Assembly: GCA_023251695.1 (NCBI GenBank)
Contig: JAHEYE010000063.1
Coordinates: forward strand, 1-8,188
Source: Sphingobacteriaceae bacterium
Lineage (GTDB): Bacteria > Bacteroidota > Bacteroidia > B-17B0 > Aurantibacillaceae
Length of the DNA: 8,188 nucleotides
Direction of reading: 5' to 3'
Shown: positions 1-6,210 of the stretch, one piece after another
Layout: the number at the start of each line of letters is the position of its first letter
Numbering within the stretch: position 1 is the stretch's first letter
Position numbers and translations under genes: made by a program
Notes under the pieces: model-generated
What the model was told of the DNA's origin: nothing
Databases searched by the model: none
What the model saw: the letters and a program-made list of their open reading frames with translations, nothing else

Positions 1-401
1 GGATTTTTAGAAAAATTCCCAACCTGCTTTTGTATAGCACTAAAAGCAGCTGCGTAAGCGATAATATTTGTTTCCGCATTCGATTTAATGTCATTTTCAG
101 GAAATCCTGACAGATCGGAAACAAATTGTAAATTGCTTCTGAAATAATTTTTTCCATCAGCAATTAAACCCATTACGCCATAAGCGCGGGGCAAGCCTAT
201 ACAACTTGGTTCGGTGTTATCCTGTAAATGGGAAAAGCGGGTTTGTGTATAAGCCACAGCTTCTAAAACTCCTTTTGGAACCGAAGGGTACAAGGAATAA
301 GCTTTTTTAAATTGTTGTGTGTAGGGATTCTCTATTACCAATTCATTAGCTTTTGAACTAAGAAAAAGAGAGATAAAAATAAAGGGTAAAAATTTTTTCA
401 T
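1..401 (-). CDS. Secreted protein with N-terminal lysozyme/transglycosylase-like domain, C-terminal part cut by window edge
   Basis: The frame opens with ATG at 401 and stays open for 133 codons to the left edge, so only the N-terminal part is visible. Residues 1-18 form a typical signal peptide (Lys-Lys, a Phe/Leu/Ile-rich core, cleavage probably after SSKA), so the product is exported. Residues about 35-100 (YPSVPKGVLEAVAYTQTRFSH, then a Gly-Leu-Pro segment and AYGVMGL) resemble the lysozyme-like N-terminal domain found before N-acetylmuramoyl-L-alanine amidase modules in some secreted bacterial enzymes. A peptidoglycan-directed role in the periplasm or at the surface is therefore the best guess. 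Where that fold usually carries a catalytic Glu followed by Ser (ES-R), this protein has Gln53-Thr54-Arg55. The family assignment is from memory of the motif pattern and is moderate. The catalytic module, if any, lies outside the window. A candidate promoter at 422-429 sits 20 nt upstream of the start, so the gene is probably transcribed separately from the upstream meaB. Confidence 0.6.
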   Translation of the reverse strand, partial: MKKFLPFIFISLFLSSKANELVIENPYTQQFKKAYSLYPSVPKGVLEAVAYTQTRFSHLQDNTEPSCIGLPRAYGVMGLIADGKNYFRSNLQFVSDLSGFPENDIKSNAETNIIAYAAAFSAIQKQVGNFSKN

Positions 402-421
402 TTATTGTTTTTTAAGCACCG

Positions 422-429
422 CAAAAATA
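422..429 (-). promoter_or_regulatory. Candidate Bacteroidota -7 promoter element (TATTTTTG on the minus strand)
   Basis: On the minus strand the octamer TATTTTTG matches the Bacteroidota -7 consensus TAnnTTTG at all fixed positions and lies 20 nt before the ATG at 401. No good -33 TTTG is present at the expected spacing, so the promoter is only partly supported. It lies in the 103-bp spacer between the meaB stop and the lysozyme-like gene. Confidence 0.4.
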
Positions 430-504
430 CTTAATTAAAGCCCTTCTATTGTGAAGATTAGGTTAAATGAGAGGTAAAATGGTAAAAAAAGGGCTAAAAC
501 GATT

Positions 505-1494
505 TTAGGATTTCCATTTAGAAATCAGTTCAGAAGCAAGCTTATAAGGATTGATATTGTTTTTTAACAAAAGACCTTCCATTTTGTCTAATTCGGCCTT
601 TACCTGGGGGTTATTATAGAATGTTTCCTTCAGTTTTTCGGATATGCTTTGGTGCAACCAGTCTTTCAATTGGTCTTTACGTTTTTTATCAAAATAACCA
701 TTGCTTGTGGTCAGTAATTTATACTCTTCAATTATCCGTACCACATTAGCAATGCCATCGTTTTGCAATGCAGAACAAGTATCTACTTTCGGAATCCAGC
801 TGCTTTCGGTTGGCGGAAATAAATGTAAAGCATGCGCATATTCTGTTCTCGCATTTTTTGCTTTTTGAATATTAGTTCCATCTGCTTTTGTGATGATAAC
901 AGAATCGGCCATTTCCATAATGCCGCGTTTTATGCCTTGTAATTCATCACCTGCACCTGCTAACATCAGTAACAAAAAGAAATCGGTCATCTGACTGATT
1001 GTAATTTCACTCTGACCAACACCAACGGTTTCCACAATAATAAAATCGTAACCCGCAGCTTCGCATAATAAAATGGTTTCAAATGTTTTTTGCGCAACGC
1101 CACCTAAAGTTCCTGAACTTGGTGACGGACGAATGTAAACGTTTTGATGAACAGATAATTTTTCCATTCTTGTTTTATCACCCAAAATACTTCCCTTACT
1201 TTTCTGACTGCTGGGGTCTATTGCTAAAATGGCAACTTTATGTCCGTTGTCGGCGAGTTCCAAACCAAAACTTTCTATGAATGTGCTTTTGCCAACACCG
1301 GGCACGCCGGTAATGCCGAGGCGAAATGATTTTCCTGTTTTCTCAACTACGCCATCAATTATTTTTTCTGCAATTTGCTGATGTTCTTCTTTAGTCGATT
1401 CAACTAAAGTAATTGCTCTGCTTAATACAGAAATATCAGAAGCAAGAATGCCTTTAATGTAATGTTCAGGAGTATTTAAAGTTGTGTTACTCAA
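505..1494 (-). CDS. meaB: Methylmalonyl-CoA mutase-associated GTPase MeaB (ArgK family)
   Basis: This is a cytoplasmic G3E-class P-loop GTPase of 329 residues, the usual length for MeaB/ArgK. Family members act as chaperones for the adenosylcobalamin-dependent methylmalonyl-CoA mutase, gating cofactor loading and protecting against inactivation. Visible motifs are the P-loop GVPGVGKST at residues 63-71, the family segment DPSS at 93-96 followed by a Lys/Gly/Asp-Lys-Thr-Arg stretch to 110, the ETVGVGQSE switch at 155-163, and the base-recognition motif TKADG at 202-206, followed by the helical C-terminal dimerisation region. The start is TTG at 1494, inside the 3' end of the AMP nucleosidase gene (8-nt overlap). 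No in-frame ATG occurs before residue 110, and upstream codons run into a stop without an ATG. The overlap suggests translational coupling. The mutase subunits are not in this window, so the partner is inferred from the family. Confidence 0.93.
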   Translation of the reverse strand: MSNTTLNTPEHYIKGILASDISVLSRAITLVESTKEEHQQIAEKIIDGVVEKTGKSFRLGITGVPGVGKSTFIESFGLELADNGHKVAILAIDPSSQKSKGSILGDKTRMEKLSVHQNVYIRPSPSSGTLGGVAQKTFETILLCEAAGYDFIIVETVGVGQSEITISQMTDFFLLLMLAGAGDELQGIKRGIMEMADSVIITKADGTNIQKAKNARTEYAHALHLFPPTESSWIPKVDTCSALQNDGIANVVRIIEEYKLLTTSNGYFDKKRKDQLKDWLHQSISEKLKETFYNNPQVKAELDKMEGLLLKNNINPYKLASELISKWKS

Positions 1495-2260
1495 AACGTA
1501 AATGTTTAACTGAGATACCTGAGTTTTGTAATTCTTTTAAAGAATCAATTCCAATCTGCAAATGATTTTTTACGAATCCGGCTGTTACTTTTTTATCACT
1601 GGCTTCAGTCTTTACACCTTCAGGCACCATTGGCTGATCAGTTACTAATAATAAAGCACCCGTTGGAATTTCGTTATGAAAGCCCACTGTAAAAATAGTG
1701 GCGGTTTCCATATCAATGGCCATTGCGCGAACCACACGTAAATATTCTTTAAAATTATCATCATGTTCCCACACGCGGCGGTTAGTCGTATAAACTGTAC
1801 CTGTCCAATAATCTTTATTGCTGACGCGGATGGTATATGAAATTGCTTTTTGTAAATTAAATGCCGGCATGGCGGGAACTTCTTTCGGAAAATAATCATC
1901 ACTTGTACCTTCACCACGGATAGCGGCAATCGGTAAAATTAAATCGCCAATTTGGTTTTTGCGTTTTAAGCCACCGCATTTTCCTAAAAATAAAACTGCT
2001 TTTGGTTCAATGGCGCTTAATAAATCCATAACAGTGGCAGCACTTGCGCTTCCCATCCCGAAATTAATGATGGTAATACCATTGGCCGTTGCGCTGCACA
2101 TGGGTTTATTAAGCCCCTTCACTTTTACTTTATTCATTTTAGCAAACAACTCAACATAATTACTGAAATTCACCAATAAGATATACTGACCAAAATCTTT
2201 TAAAGCCACCCCTGTATAGCGCGGCAGCCAGTTGTTTACTATTTCTTCTTTAGTCTTCAT
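1487..2260 (-). CDS. amn: AMP nucleosidase (phosphorylase superfamily, Bacteroidota-type short form)
   Basis: The product is a 257-residue cytoplasmic enzyme of the nucleoside phosphorylase/nucleosidase superfamily. It is expected to hydrolyse AMP to adenine and ribose 5-phosphate, lowering the AMP pool and feeding adenine salvage. The sequence closely fits the short AMP nucleosidases of Bacteroidota: NFGMGSASA at 66-74 (phosphate/ribose site), FLGKCGGL at 91-98, RGEGTSDDY at 115-123, YTTNRRVWEHD at 157-167, the ribose-binding AIDMETA at 181-187, and TDQP at 207-210 with Asp208 as the likely base-interacting acid. It ends with the conserved SVKHLRFE. It lacks the extra N-terminal domain of the longer E. 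coli Amn. The ATG at 2260 is 40 bp from the divergent HsdR_N gene. Its 3' end overlaps meaB by 8 nt, so both are probably on one transcript. A related nucleosidase or phosphorylase specificity cannot be excluded from sequence alone. Confidence 0.88.
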   Translation of the reverse strand: MKTKEEIVNNWLPRYTGVALKDFGQYILLVNFSNYVELFAKMNKVKVKGLNKPMCSATANGITIINFGMGSASAATVMDLLSAIEPKAVLFLGKCGGLKRKNQIGDLILPIAAIRGEGTSDDYFPKEVPAMPAFNLQKAISYTIRVSNKDYWTGTVYTTNRRVWEHDDNFKEYLRVVRAMAIDMETATIFTVGFHNEIPTGALLLVTDQPMVPEGVKTEASDKKVTAGFVKNHLQIGIDSLKELQNSGISVKHLRFE

Positions 2261-2300
2261 TAATAATTCTTAGTTTTATCAGGTAAAGATATTTATAAAA
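2261..2300. promoter_or_regulatory. 40-bp divergent spacer that should hold the amn-meaB and HsdR_N promoters
   Basis: The starts of amn (2260, minus) and the HsdR_N gene (2301, plus) face away from each other across only 40 AT-rich bases, so the control sites must lie here or inside the 5' ends of the genes. On the minus strand TATCTTTA (2284-2291) differs from the TAnnTTTG -7 element only at its last base. No convincing -33 element was found for it, and none of either kind for the plus strand. Confidence 0.3.
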
Positions 2301-2753
2301 TTGGAATCTTCCCTCATATATCCAAGCTTTAATATACGAATAAAACACGAAGGCGGCAAGGCTTATGTTTTTGATGAAATACGTAAAAAATGGTTGCTCT
2401 TAACACCGGAAGAGTGGGTGAGGCAGCATTTGCTTAATCATTTAATTAGTACTAAAAACACGCCTGCTTCTTTAATTTCGGTTGAGAAAGAGATTAAACT
2501 TAATAATACCAAAAAGCGTTACGATGCTGTTGTATATGATAAAGGTATGAAGCCTGTTTTATTGATAGAATGCAAAGCGCCTGATGTAGAAATCAACCAA
2601 ACTACTTTAGAACAAACCCTACGCTACAATTTAATTTTAGGCGTAAAATTTTTGCTCATCACTAACGGATTAATTGAGTTTGTTGTTGGGGTAGAGAATG
2701 GGAAGGGTAAACTACTTCCCGATTTGCCAAATTACGGCGAACTTATTCTTTAA
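2301..2753 (+). CDS. Stand-alone type I restriction enzyme HsdR N-terminal-like domain protein (PD-(D/E)XK fold)
   Basis: This is a 150-residue protein consisting almost entirely of the HsdR_N_2 domain (PF13588 type). That domain is the nuclease region of type I restriction subunits, here without helicase, methylase or specificity subunits. Nuclease-fold residues are visible: Glu62 in the helix VEKEIKL, Asp75 in KRYDAVVYD, and Glu90-x-Lys92 in LLIECKAP. It also has the family-typical opening (KAYVFDEIRKKWLLLTPEEW, 20-39) and the conserved LITNGL at 119-124. The start is TTG at 2301. The frame is open upstream to a TAG at 2271 but holds no ATG, and homologues as I recall them begin close to this point. 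A complete active-site set suggests it could cut or bind nucleic acid, but its substrate and role are unknown. It is the only plus-strand gene here, and its 3' end overlaps the convergent esterase gene by 11 nt. Confidence 0.85.
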   Translation: MESSLIYPSFNIRIKHEGGKAYVFDEIRKKWLLLTPEEWVRQHLLNHLISTKNTPASLISVEKEIKLNNTKKRYDAVVYDKGMKPVLLIECKAPDVEINQTTLEQTLRYNLILGVKFLLITNGLIEFVVGVENGKGKLLPDLPNYGELIL

Positions 2754-3873
2754 TTATTTTTTTTGTAAAATAATTCCCTTCTGAATTTATCCTTAAAAAA
2801 TAAATCCCTGAATTTAAAGAAGAAATATCAATTGTATTTGAATTTGTTTTTGCAACAACTTCCTTTCCGAAAACATCCAAAACAATTGCGGTAAATTCTT
2901 TGTCGGTTTTAATTGTTATTAAATTGCTTGCCGGATTTGGAAATACTCCGAACCCCGAACTCTCAACTCCGAACTCTTGCACTCCTGTAAACATATTTAA
3001 TTTATACTTCCTGAAAAATCTCCAGATCTCAACACTAGCATTAAAATCCTGATTGGTAACACCAATAATGGTAGTTGCTCCGGGCCAGGTGTGCGCTCCG
3101 CCATTTATGCGGTATAATTCGTTGGTAGCTCCTAACGTCCCACTACTCCATAAAAAATGATCCGCGGTACAGCCATCTGTTGTATTAATATTAGGAACAG
3201 CACTTGTAGTCGGAACAGCGTTAGTATTATTTTTTATGCGCCAGAATTTCATTAAGCTGTCTACTGCTAGTGTTCCTGTTCCTCCGTTATAAGGCACAGT
3301 CGGATCTGCAGTACCGTGGATGTGCATCACCGGTACCGGTCGCCCCGGATTACAGGTTGCACTCACCGTTGTAAACATGGTACCCGTTACACCGGCAATG
3401 GCTGCAATTTTATTACTGAGGTTGCAGGCTAAAAAATTACTCATAAAACCACCATTGCTCATTCCGGTGGAATAAATGCTATTCGGATCAATGTTGTAAA
3501 TGATTTTTAAACTGTCTATTAATTGAGAAAGAAATTGCAAATCGTTTACAGCGGTTGGAGAAATTCCTGCATTCCAGTAAGGCTGATTGCTTCCGTCTTT
3601 TGTGCCCTGCGGATGAACAATTAAAAATTTGGCGGTATCGGCAACCGGCATAAAATTACCGTAGTATTGCTGGGCAAATGAAGTTGAAGTGTAACCATGC
3701 AAATTTAATACCAAGGGATAAGCCTGAGTTCCGGTATAGGATAAAGGCTTGTAAAGCCGGTAAGTGCGCCATAAACTGCCTGAATAAATACTATCAACAA
3801 CGGTAACGCCCGTTTGCGCCGAAATAAAAAAGCCCGTTAAAAGTAACAGGCTTAAATATAATTTTGCTTTCAT
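2743..3873 (-). CDS. Secreted PHB depolymerase/feruloyl esterase-type alpha/beta hydrolase with T9SS type A sorting domain
   Basis: The 376-residue precursor begins with a signal peptide (residues 1-19, ending FFISA-QT). Residues 25-295 form an alpha/beta hydrolase of the esterase/PHB depolymerase (LpqC/CE1-like) type. The oxyanion segment is LNLHG at 56-60, the nucleophile elbow GMSNG at 137-141 with Ser139, the acid Asp190 in HGTADPTVPY, and the base His261 in GGAHTWPG, so the triad looks complete. Residues about 309-376 (VFPNPASN, GKEV, LNSGIYFLRI, KKIIKE) form a T9SS type A C-terminal sorting domain. The enzyme should therefore cross the outer membrane by T9SS and be released or anchored at the surface. 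The likely substrate is an ester-containing polymer (polyhydroxyalkanoate, feruloylated or acetylated polysaccharide) and cannot be resolved here. It starts 20 nt after the dnaN stop, so read-through from dnaN is plausible. Its 3' end overlaps the convergent HsdR_N gene. Confidence 0.87.
   Translation of the reverse strand: MKAKLYLSLLLLTGFFISAQTGVTVVDSIYSGSLWRTYRLYKPLSYTGTQAYPLVLNLHGYTSTSFAQQYYGNFMPVADTAKFLIVHPQGTKDGSNQPYWNAGISPTAVNDLQFLSQLIDSLKIIYNIDPNSIYSTGMSNGGFMSNFLACNLSNKIAAIAGVTGTMFTTVSATCNPGRPVPVMHIHGTADPTVPYNGGTGTLAVDSLMKFWRIKNNTNAVPTTSAVPNINTTDGCTADHFLWSSGTLGATNELYRINGGAHTWPGATTIIGVTNQDFNASVEIWRFFRKYKLNMFTGVQEFGVESSGFGVFPNPASNLITIKTDKEFTAIVLDVFGKEVVAKTNSNTIDISSLNSGIYFLRINSEGNYFTKKIIKE
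2752..2775. repeat. Perfect 9-bp AT-only inverted repeat at the convergent 3' ends
   Basis: AATTATTTT at 2752-2760 and AAAATAATT at 2767-2775 are perfect inverted arms around a 6-nt loop (TTTTGT). The left arm starts within the stop codon of the plus-strand gene, and the element lies inside the last codons of the minus-strand esterase gene. Being only A and T, the hairpin would be weak. It might help 3'-end formation for the plus-strand transcript, but the base composition alone makes such repeats fairly likely. Confidence 0.35.
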
Positions 3874-3893
3874 TAAAGCTAAGATACGGAATT

Positions 3894-5015
3894 TTAATTA
3901 TTAAGCATAACAGGCATTACGAGCATTAATACATCTTCGCCCGGATTTGCTTTTTGTGACGGAACAATAATTCCTGCTCGGTTAGGGGCGCTCATTTCAA
4001 TGGTAATTTCATCGCTTTCTAAATTACTTACCATCTCCACTAAGAACTTAGAATTAAAACCAATTTCCATGTCTTCACCAACGTAAGAACATATCAAACT
4101 TTCATGACCTTCATTCGCAAAATCCAAATCTTCAGCCGATACAACCAGGCTGCTGCCGTTAATTTTTAAACGGATCTGATGCGTTGCTTTATTAGCAAAA
4201 ACACTCACACGTTTAATAGCACCAAGAAACGAAGAGCGGTCGATAGTTAATTTATTAGGGTTTTGTTTCGGAATCACAGCTTCGTAGTTAGGATATTTCC
4301 CGTCAATTAAACGGCAAACCAAATTTATATTTCCGAAAGAAAATAAAGCATTTGTTTTATTGAATTCAACCTTCACGGCATCATCAATTCCGGTCAGCAA
4401 AGTCTTTAATACATTTAAAGGTTTCTTAGGCATGATGAAAGAAGTAGAAGCACCCGCTTTTGCATCGTTGCGGATGTAACGCACCAGTTTATGAGCATCG
4501 GTGGCAACAAAAATAGTATTGCTTTCGTTAAACTGACAATACACGCCGCTCATGACCGGACGTAAATCATCGTTTCCGGTTGCAAAAATAGTTTTGTTAA
4601 TGGCAGAACCTAAAATATCGCTCTTAATGACGATGGATGTTTGTGAATCGAGTTTCGGCATTTTAGGATATTCTTCGCCGTTATGACCGGTTAAGGTATA
4701 ATCTCCTGTTTCTGTTTTTAATTTAGCCGAATGTTTTTTATCGTCGATTATAAATGAAATAGGCTGCTCCGGTAAACTCGCTAATGCATCCTGTAAAGTT
4801 TTTGCCGGAATCGCTATTGAACCACCTTTTGTCGCTTCAACTTTTAAAGCTGTAGTAATGGTGGTTTCCATATCGCTCGCCGAAATGGTTAACTCGCCAT
4901 TATTCACTTCAAACAAAAAACAATCGAGAATAGGGATCGTGTTATTGGTATTTAAAACACCGCCAACGGCTTTCAGGTGCTTAAGTAAACTGGAGGATGA
5001 GACTACAAAATTCAT
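3894..5015 (-). CDS. dnaN: DNA polymerase III subunit beta (sliding clamp)
   Basis: The 373-residue product is the ring-forming processivity clamp that tethers DNA polymerase III and repair factors to DNA. Length and the three-fold domain plan fit: about 1-125, 126-250 and 251-373. Recognisable motifs are the N-terminal LLKHLKAVGGVL (10-21), ATDAHKLVRY at 171-180 (the ATDGHRL equivalent), LIDGKYPNY at 236-244 (LIEGRFPDY equivalent), the third-domain SVFANKATHQIRLKI at 271-285, and the C-terminal LMLVMPVML at 363-371 that corresponds to the VMPMRL tail lining the clamp-binding groove. The ATG at 5015 gives the standard N-terminus. No dnaA or recF is beside it. It follows a DUF4340-like gene after 124 bp and precedes a secreted esterase gene by 20 nt. 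The spacer at 5016-5139 probably carries its own promoter. Confidence 0.96.
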   Translation of the reverse strand: MNFVVSSSSLLKHLKAVGGVLNTNNTIPILDCFLFEVNNGELTISASDMETTITTALKVEATKGGSIAIPAKTLQDALASLPEQPISFIIDDKKHSAKLKTETGDYTLTGHNGEEYPKMPKLDSQTSIVIKSDILGSAINKTIFATGNDDLRPVMSGVYCQFNESNTIFVATDAHKLVRYIRNDAKAGASTSFIMPKKPLNVLKTLLTGIDDAVKVEFNKTNALFSFGNINLVCRLIDGKYPNYEAVIPKQNPNKLTIDRSSFLGAIKRVSVFANKATHQIRLKINGSSLVVSAEDLDFANEGHESLICSYVGEDMEIGFNSKFLVEMVSNLESDEITIEMSAPNRAGIIVPSQKANPGEDVLMLVMPVMLNN

Positions 5016-5034
5016 ATACAGAGTTTTTCTTTTG

Positions 5035-5052
5035 TGCTAAAACAAAATAGCA
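5035..5052. repeat. Short inverted repeat in the dnaN leader
   Basis: TGCTA (5035-5039) and TAGCA (5048-5052) are inverted arms around an 8-nt A-rich loop (plus-strand reading), 20 nt upstream of the dnaN start. It has only five base pairs. It could be a weak leader hairpin or a protein site, but chance is equally possible. It does not match a DnaA box. Confidence 0.2.
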
Positions 5053-5086
5053 GAATTGCATGCGCAAAACCGCCTGTTAATTGTAA

Positions 5087-5094
5087 CAAATTTA
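5087..5094 (-). promoter_or_regulatory. Candidate -7 promoter element for dnaN (TAAATTTG on the minus strand)
   Basis: TAAATTTG on the minus strand matches the Bacteroidota TAnnTTTG element at all fixed positions and lies 71 nt before the dnaN start, implying a leader of roughly 65 nt. No clear TTTG -33 element is found at the usual spacing. A weak inverted repeat (TTAGG 5092-5096 / CCTAA 5103-5107) overlaps its upstream edge. The 124-bp spacer holds no gene and no clear terminator for the upstream DUF4340-like gene. Confidence 0.35.
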
Positions 5095-5139
5095 GGTTTC
5101 GCCCTAAGAAACGCCTATTATAATTGTTTTAGTTTTGAA

Positions 5140-6180
5140 CTACTTTTTAACAGTAGTTTTTGGGAGGAAATACCCGTAAGTCTGAATAATTTTACCGAAC
5201 ACGTAATACTGAATGAGAGATATTTCTTTTGTTGCTTTATCGATAATAAATAAGCGGTCGGGATCATATTTATAATTAAATCCGTATTTGCGGTTTAAGG
5301 CCTCGCTGCTGTATTTATTTACAAAACTGAACTCTTTAGTCTTGTTAGTGTTATCGGTAATCGTCATGTTTAAAAAAGGTACAGCATTAATAATCGAATC
5401 ACTTAAATGTTTACTGATGCCGCTGAGTACTTTTTCACAACTAATGTTCTGGAAATAGGCGAGGTACTGCTTCATTTTTGCTTCTTCAAATGCGATAGGT
5501 GTTCCATTCATTTTTGAAAGCTCAAAACTGGTGGTATTTTTAAGCGTGATGATGTAAGATGAATCCGGATTTACAATAAAATCCATTTTAATGGATTTTA
5601 ACTGAGGCGGCGTGTAATTAATTATTAAACGGTCACGCCATTCGTATTCATCAATAATGTAACGCGACGACAAATACCCTTCAAATCCCGGAATGTACAT
5701 CAGAAAAGGTTCTTCGTAATTTTCTTCAGTATCAATATTGGTTAAAATCATGTAAGTAGCATTGTTATCCTGATTTTCATGCCCGACATAATATTGTTTA
5801 ATAAGTTCATTATTATGATAGGCTTGTACTTTAAGCGACCTGCCAATCATCAGTTGAATAACACCTTTTTTTGCGTTTTTAGCAACCGGGGATTTTACCT
5901 CAAGTCTTTTCATCGTATAAAGTAAAAGGCTGATGGCGTCGGTGCGGCAATGGTATTTTTTAGGTGTTACCCAACCATTTTCGGTACGTTCAAGTGTAAT
6001 ACTCCGGCCTTCTTTATCAGCTATAAAAATTTTTGTGACAGCGGCCGTGTCTTCAATCTTAAAATTCCTCGATTCGATATCGATAGTACCTGAGTTAGTT
6101 TTGTTTTTATACAAATAAAATGAAACCGCACAAAGGATGGATAGTAGCGTAATGACAATTAAAGAAGACTTATTCTTCAT
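5140..6180 (-). CDS. Membrane-anchored DUF4340-like protein
   Basis: The 346-residue product has one N-terminal membrane segment (residues about 7-24, LIVITLLSILCAVSFYLY) after MKNKSS. The remainder is predicted to lie outside the cytoplasmic membrane, in the periplasm. Residues about 45-185 resemble the DUF4340 domain: a VTKIFIADKEGRSITLER strand pair, NGWVTPKKYHC, a helix with LLLYTMKRLEVKSPV, then YYVGHENQDNNATYM. In other bacteria DUF4340 proteins are often encoded beside GldG-like ABC-transporter auxiliary proteins, but their molecular function is not established, and no ABC genes are seen here. Cys16 in the membrane segment does not fit a lipobox, so this is probably not a lipoprotein. 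I chose ATG at 6180; a TTG four codons upstream (6192) is possible but would put four residues before the natural Lys-rich start. It begins 30 nt after porP/sprF and is probably in the same transcript. Confidence 0.75.
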   Translation of the reverse strand: MKNKSSLIVITLLSILCAVSFYLYKNKTNSGTIDIESRNFKIEDTAAVTKIFIADKEGRSITLERTENGWVTPKKYHCRTDAISLLLYTMKRLEVKSPVAKNAKKGVIQLMIGRSLKVQAYHNNELIKQYYVGHENQDNNATYMILTNIDTEENYEEPFLMYIPGFEGYLSSRYIIDEYEWRDRLIINYTPPQLKSIKMDFIVNPDSSYIITLKNTTSFELSKMNGTPIAFEEAKMKQYLAYFQNISCEKVLSGISKHLSDSIINAVPFLNMTITDNTNKTKEFSFVNKYSSEALNRKYGFNYKYDPDRLFIIDKATKEISLIQYYVFGKIIQTYGYFLPKTTVKK

Positions 6181-6210
6181 AGAGGTAAACAATCGTTAAG
6201 GAAATGCGGG

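Noticed and set aside
460..483. Imperfect direct repeat AGGTTAAATGAG / AGGTAAAATGGT
   Set aside because: Only two copies with 9 of 12 matches in AT-rich spacer DNA; this is likely chance.
439..495. Inverted arms AGCCCTT (439-445) and AAGGGCT (489-495) after meaB, as an intrinsic terminator
   Set aside because: The loop would be 43 nt, with only seven base pairs and no proper T-tract directly after the stem in the meaB direction.
2301..2753. Possible type I restriction-modification system
   Set aside because: Only the HsdR N-terminal domain is present. No helicase part, hsdM, hsdS or mobile-element signs are found, and the neighbours are housekeeping genes.
3329..3340. Perfect 12-bp palindrome ACCGGTACCGGT
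   Set aside because: It lies inside the esterase coding sequence and encodes part of the RPVPV segment. There is a single copy with no regulatory context, so codon choice explains it.
4858..5253. Open frames on the plus strand opposite dnaN and the DUF4340-like gene
   Set aside because: They are short, resemble no known protein and lie antisense to, or in the spacer between, well-supported genes. They are frame shadows.
6181..6192. TTG at 6192 as the start of the DUF4340-like gene
   Set aside because: The ATG four codons downstream gives a normal MKNKSS start before the membrane segment and a standard 30-nt spacing from porP/sprF.
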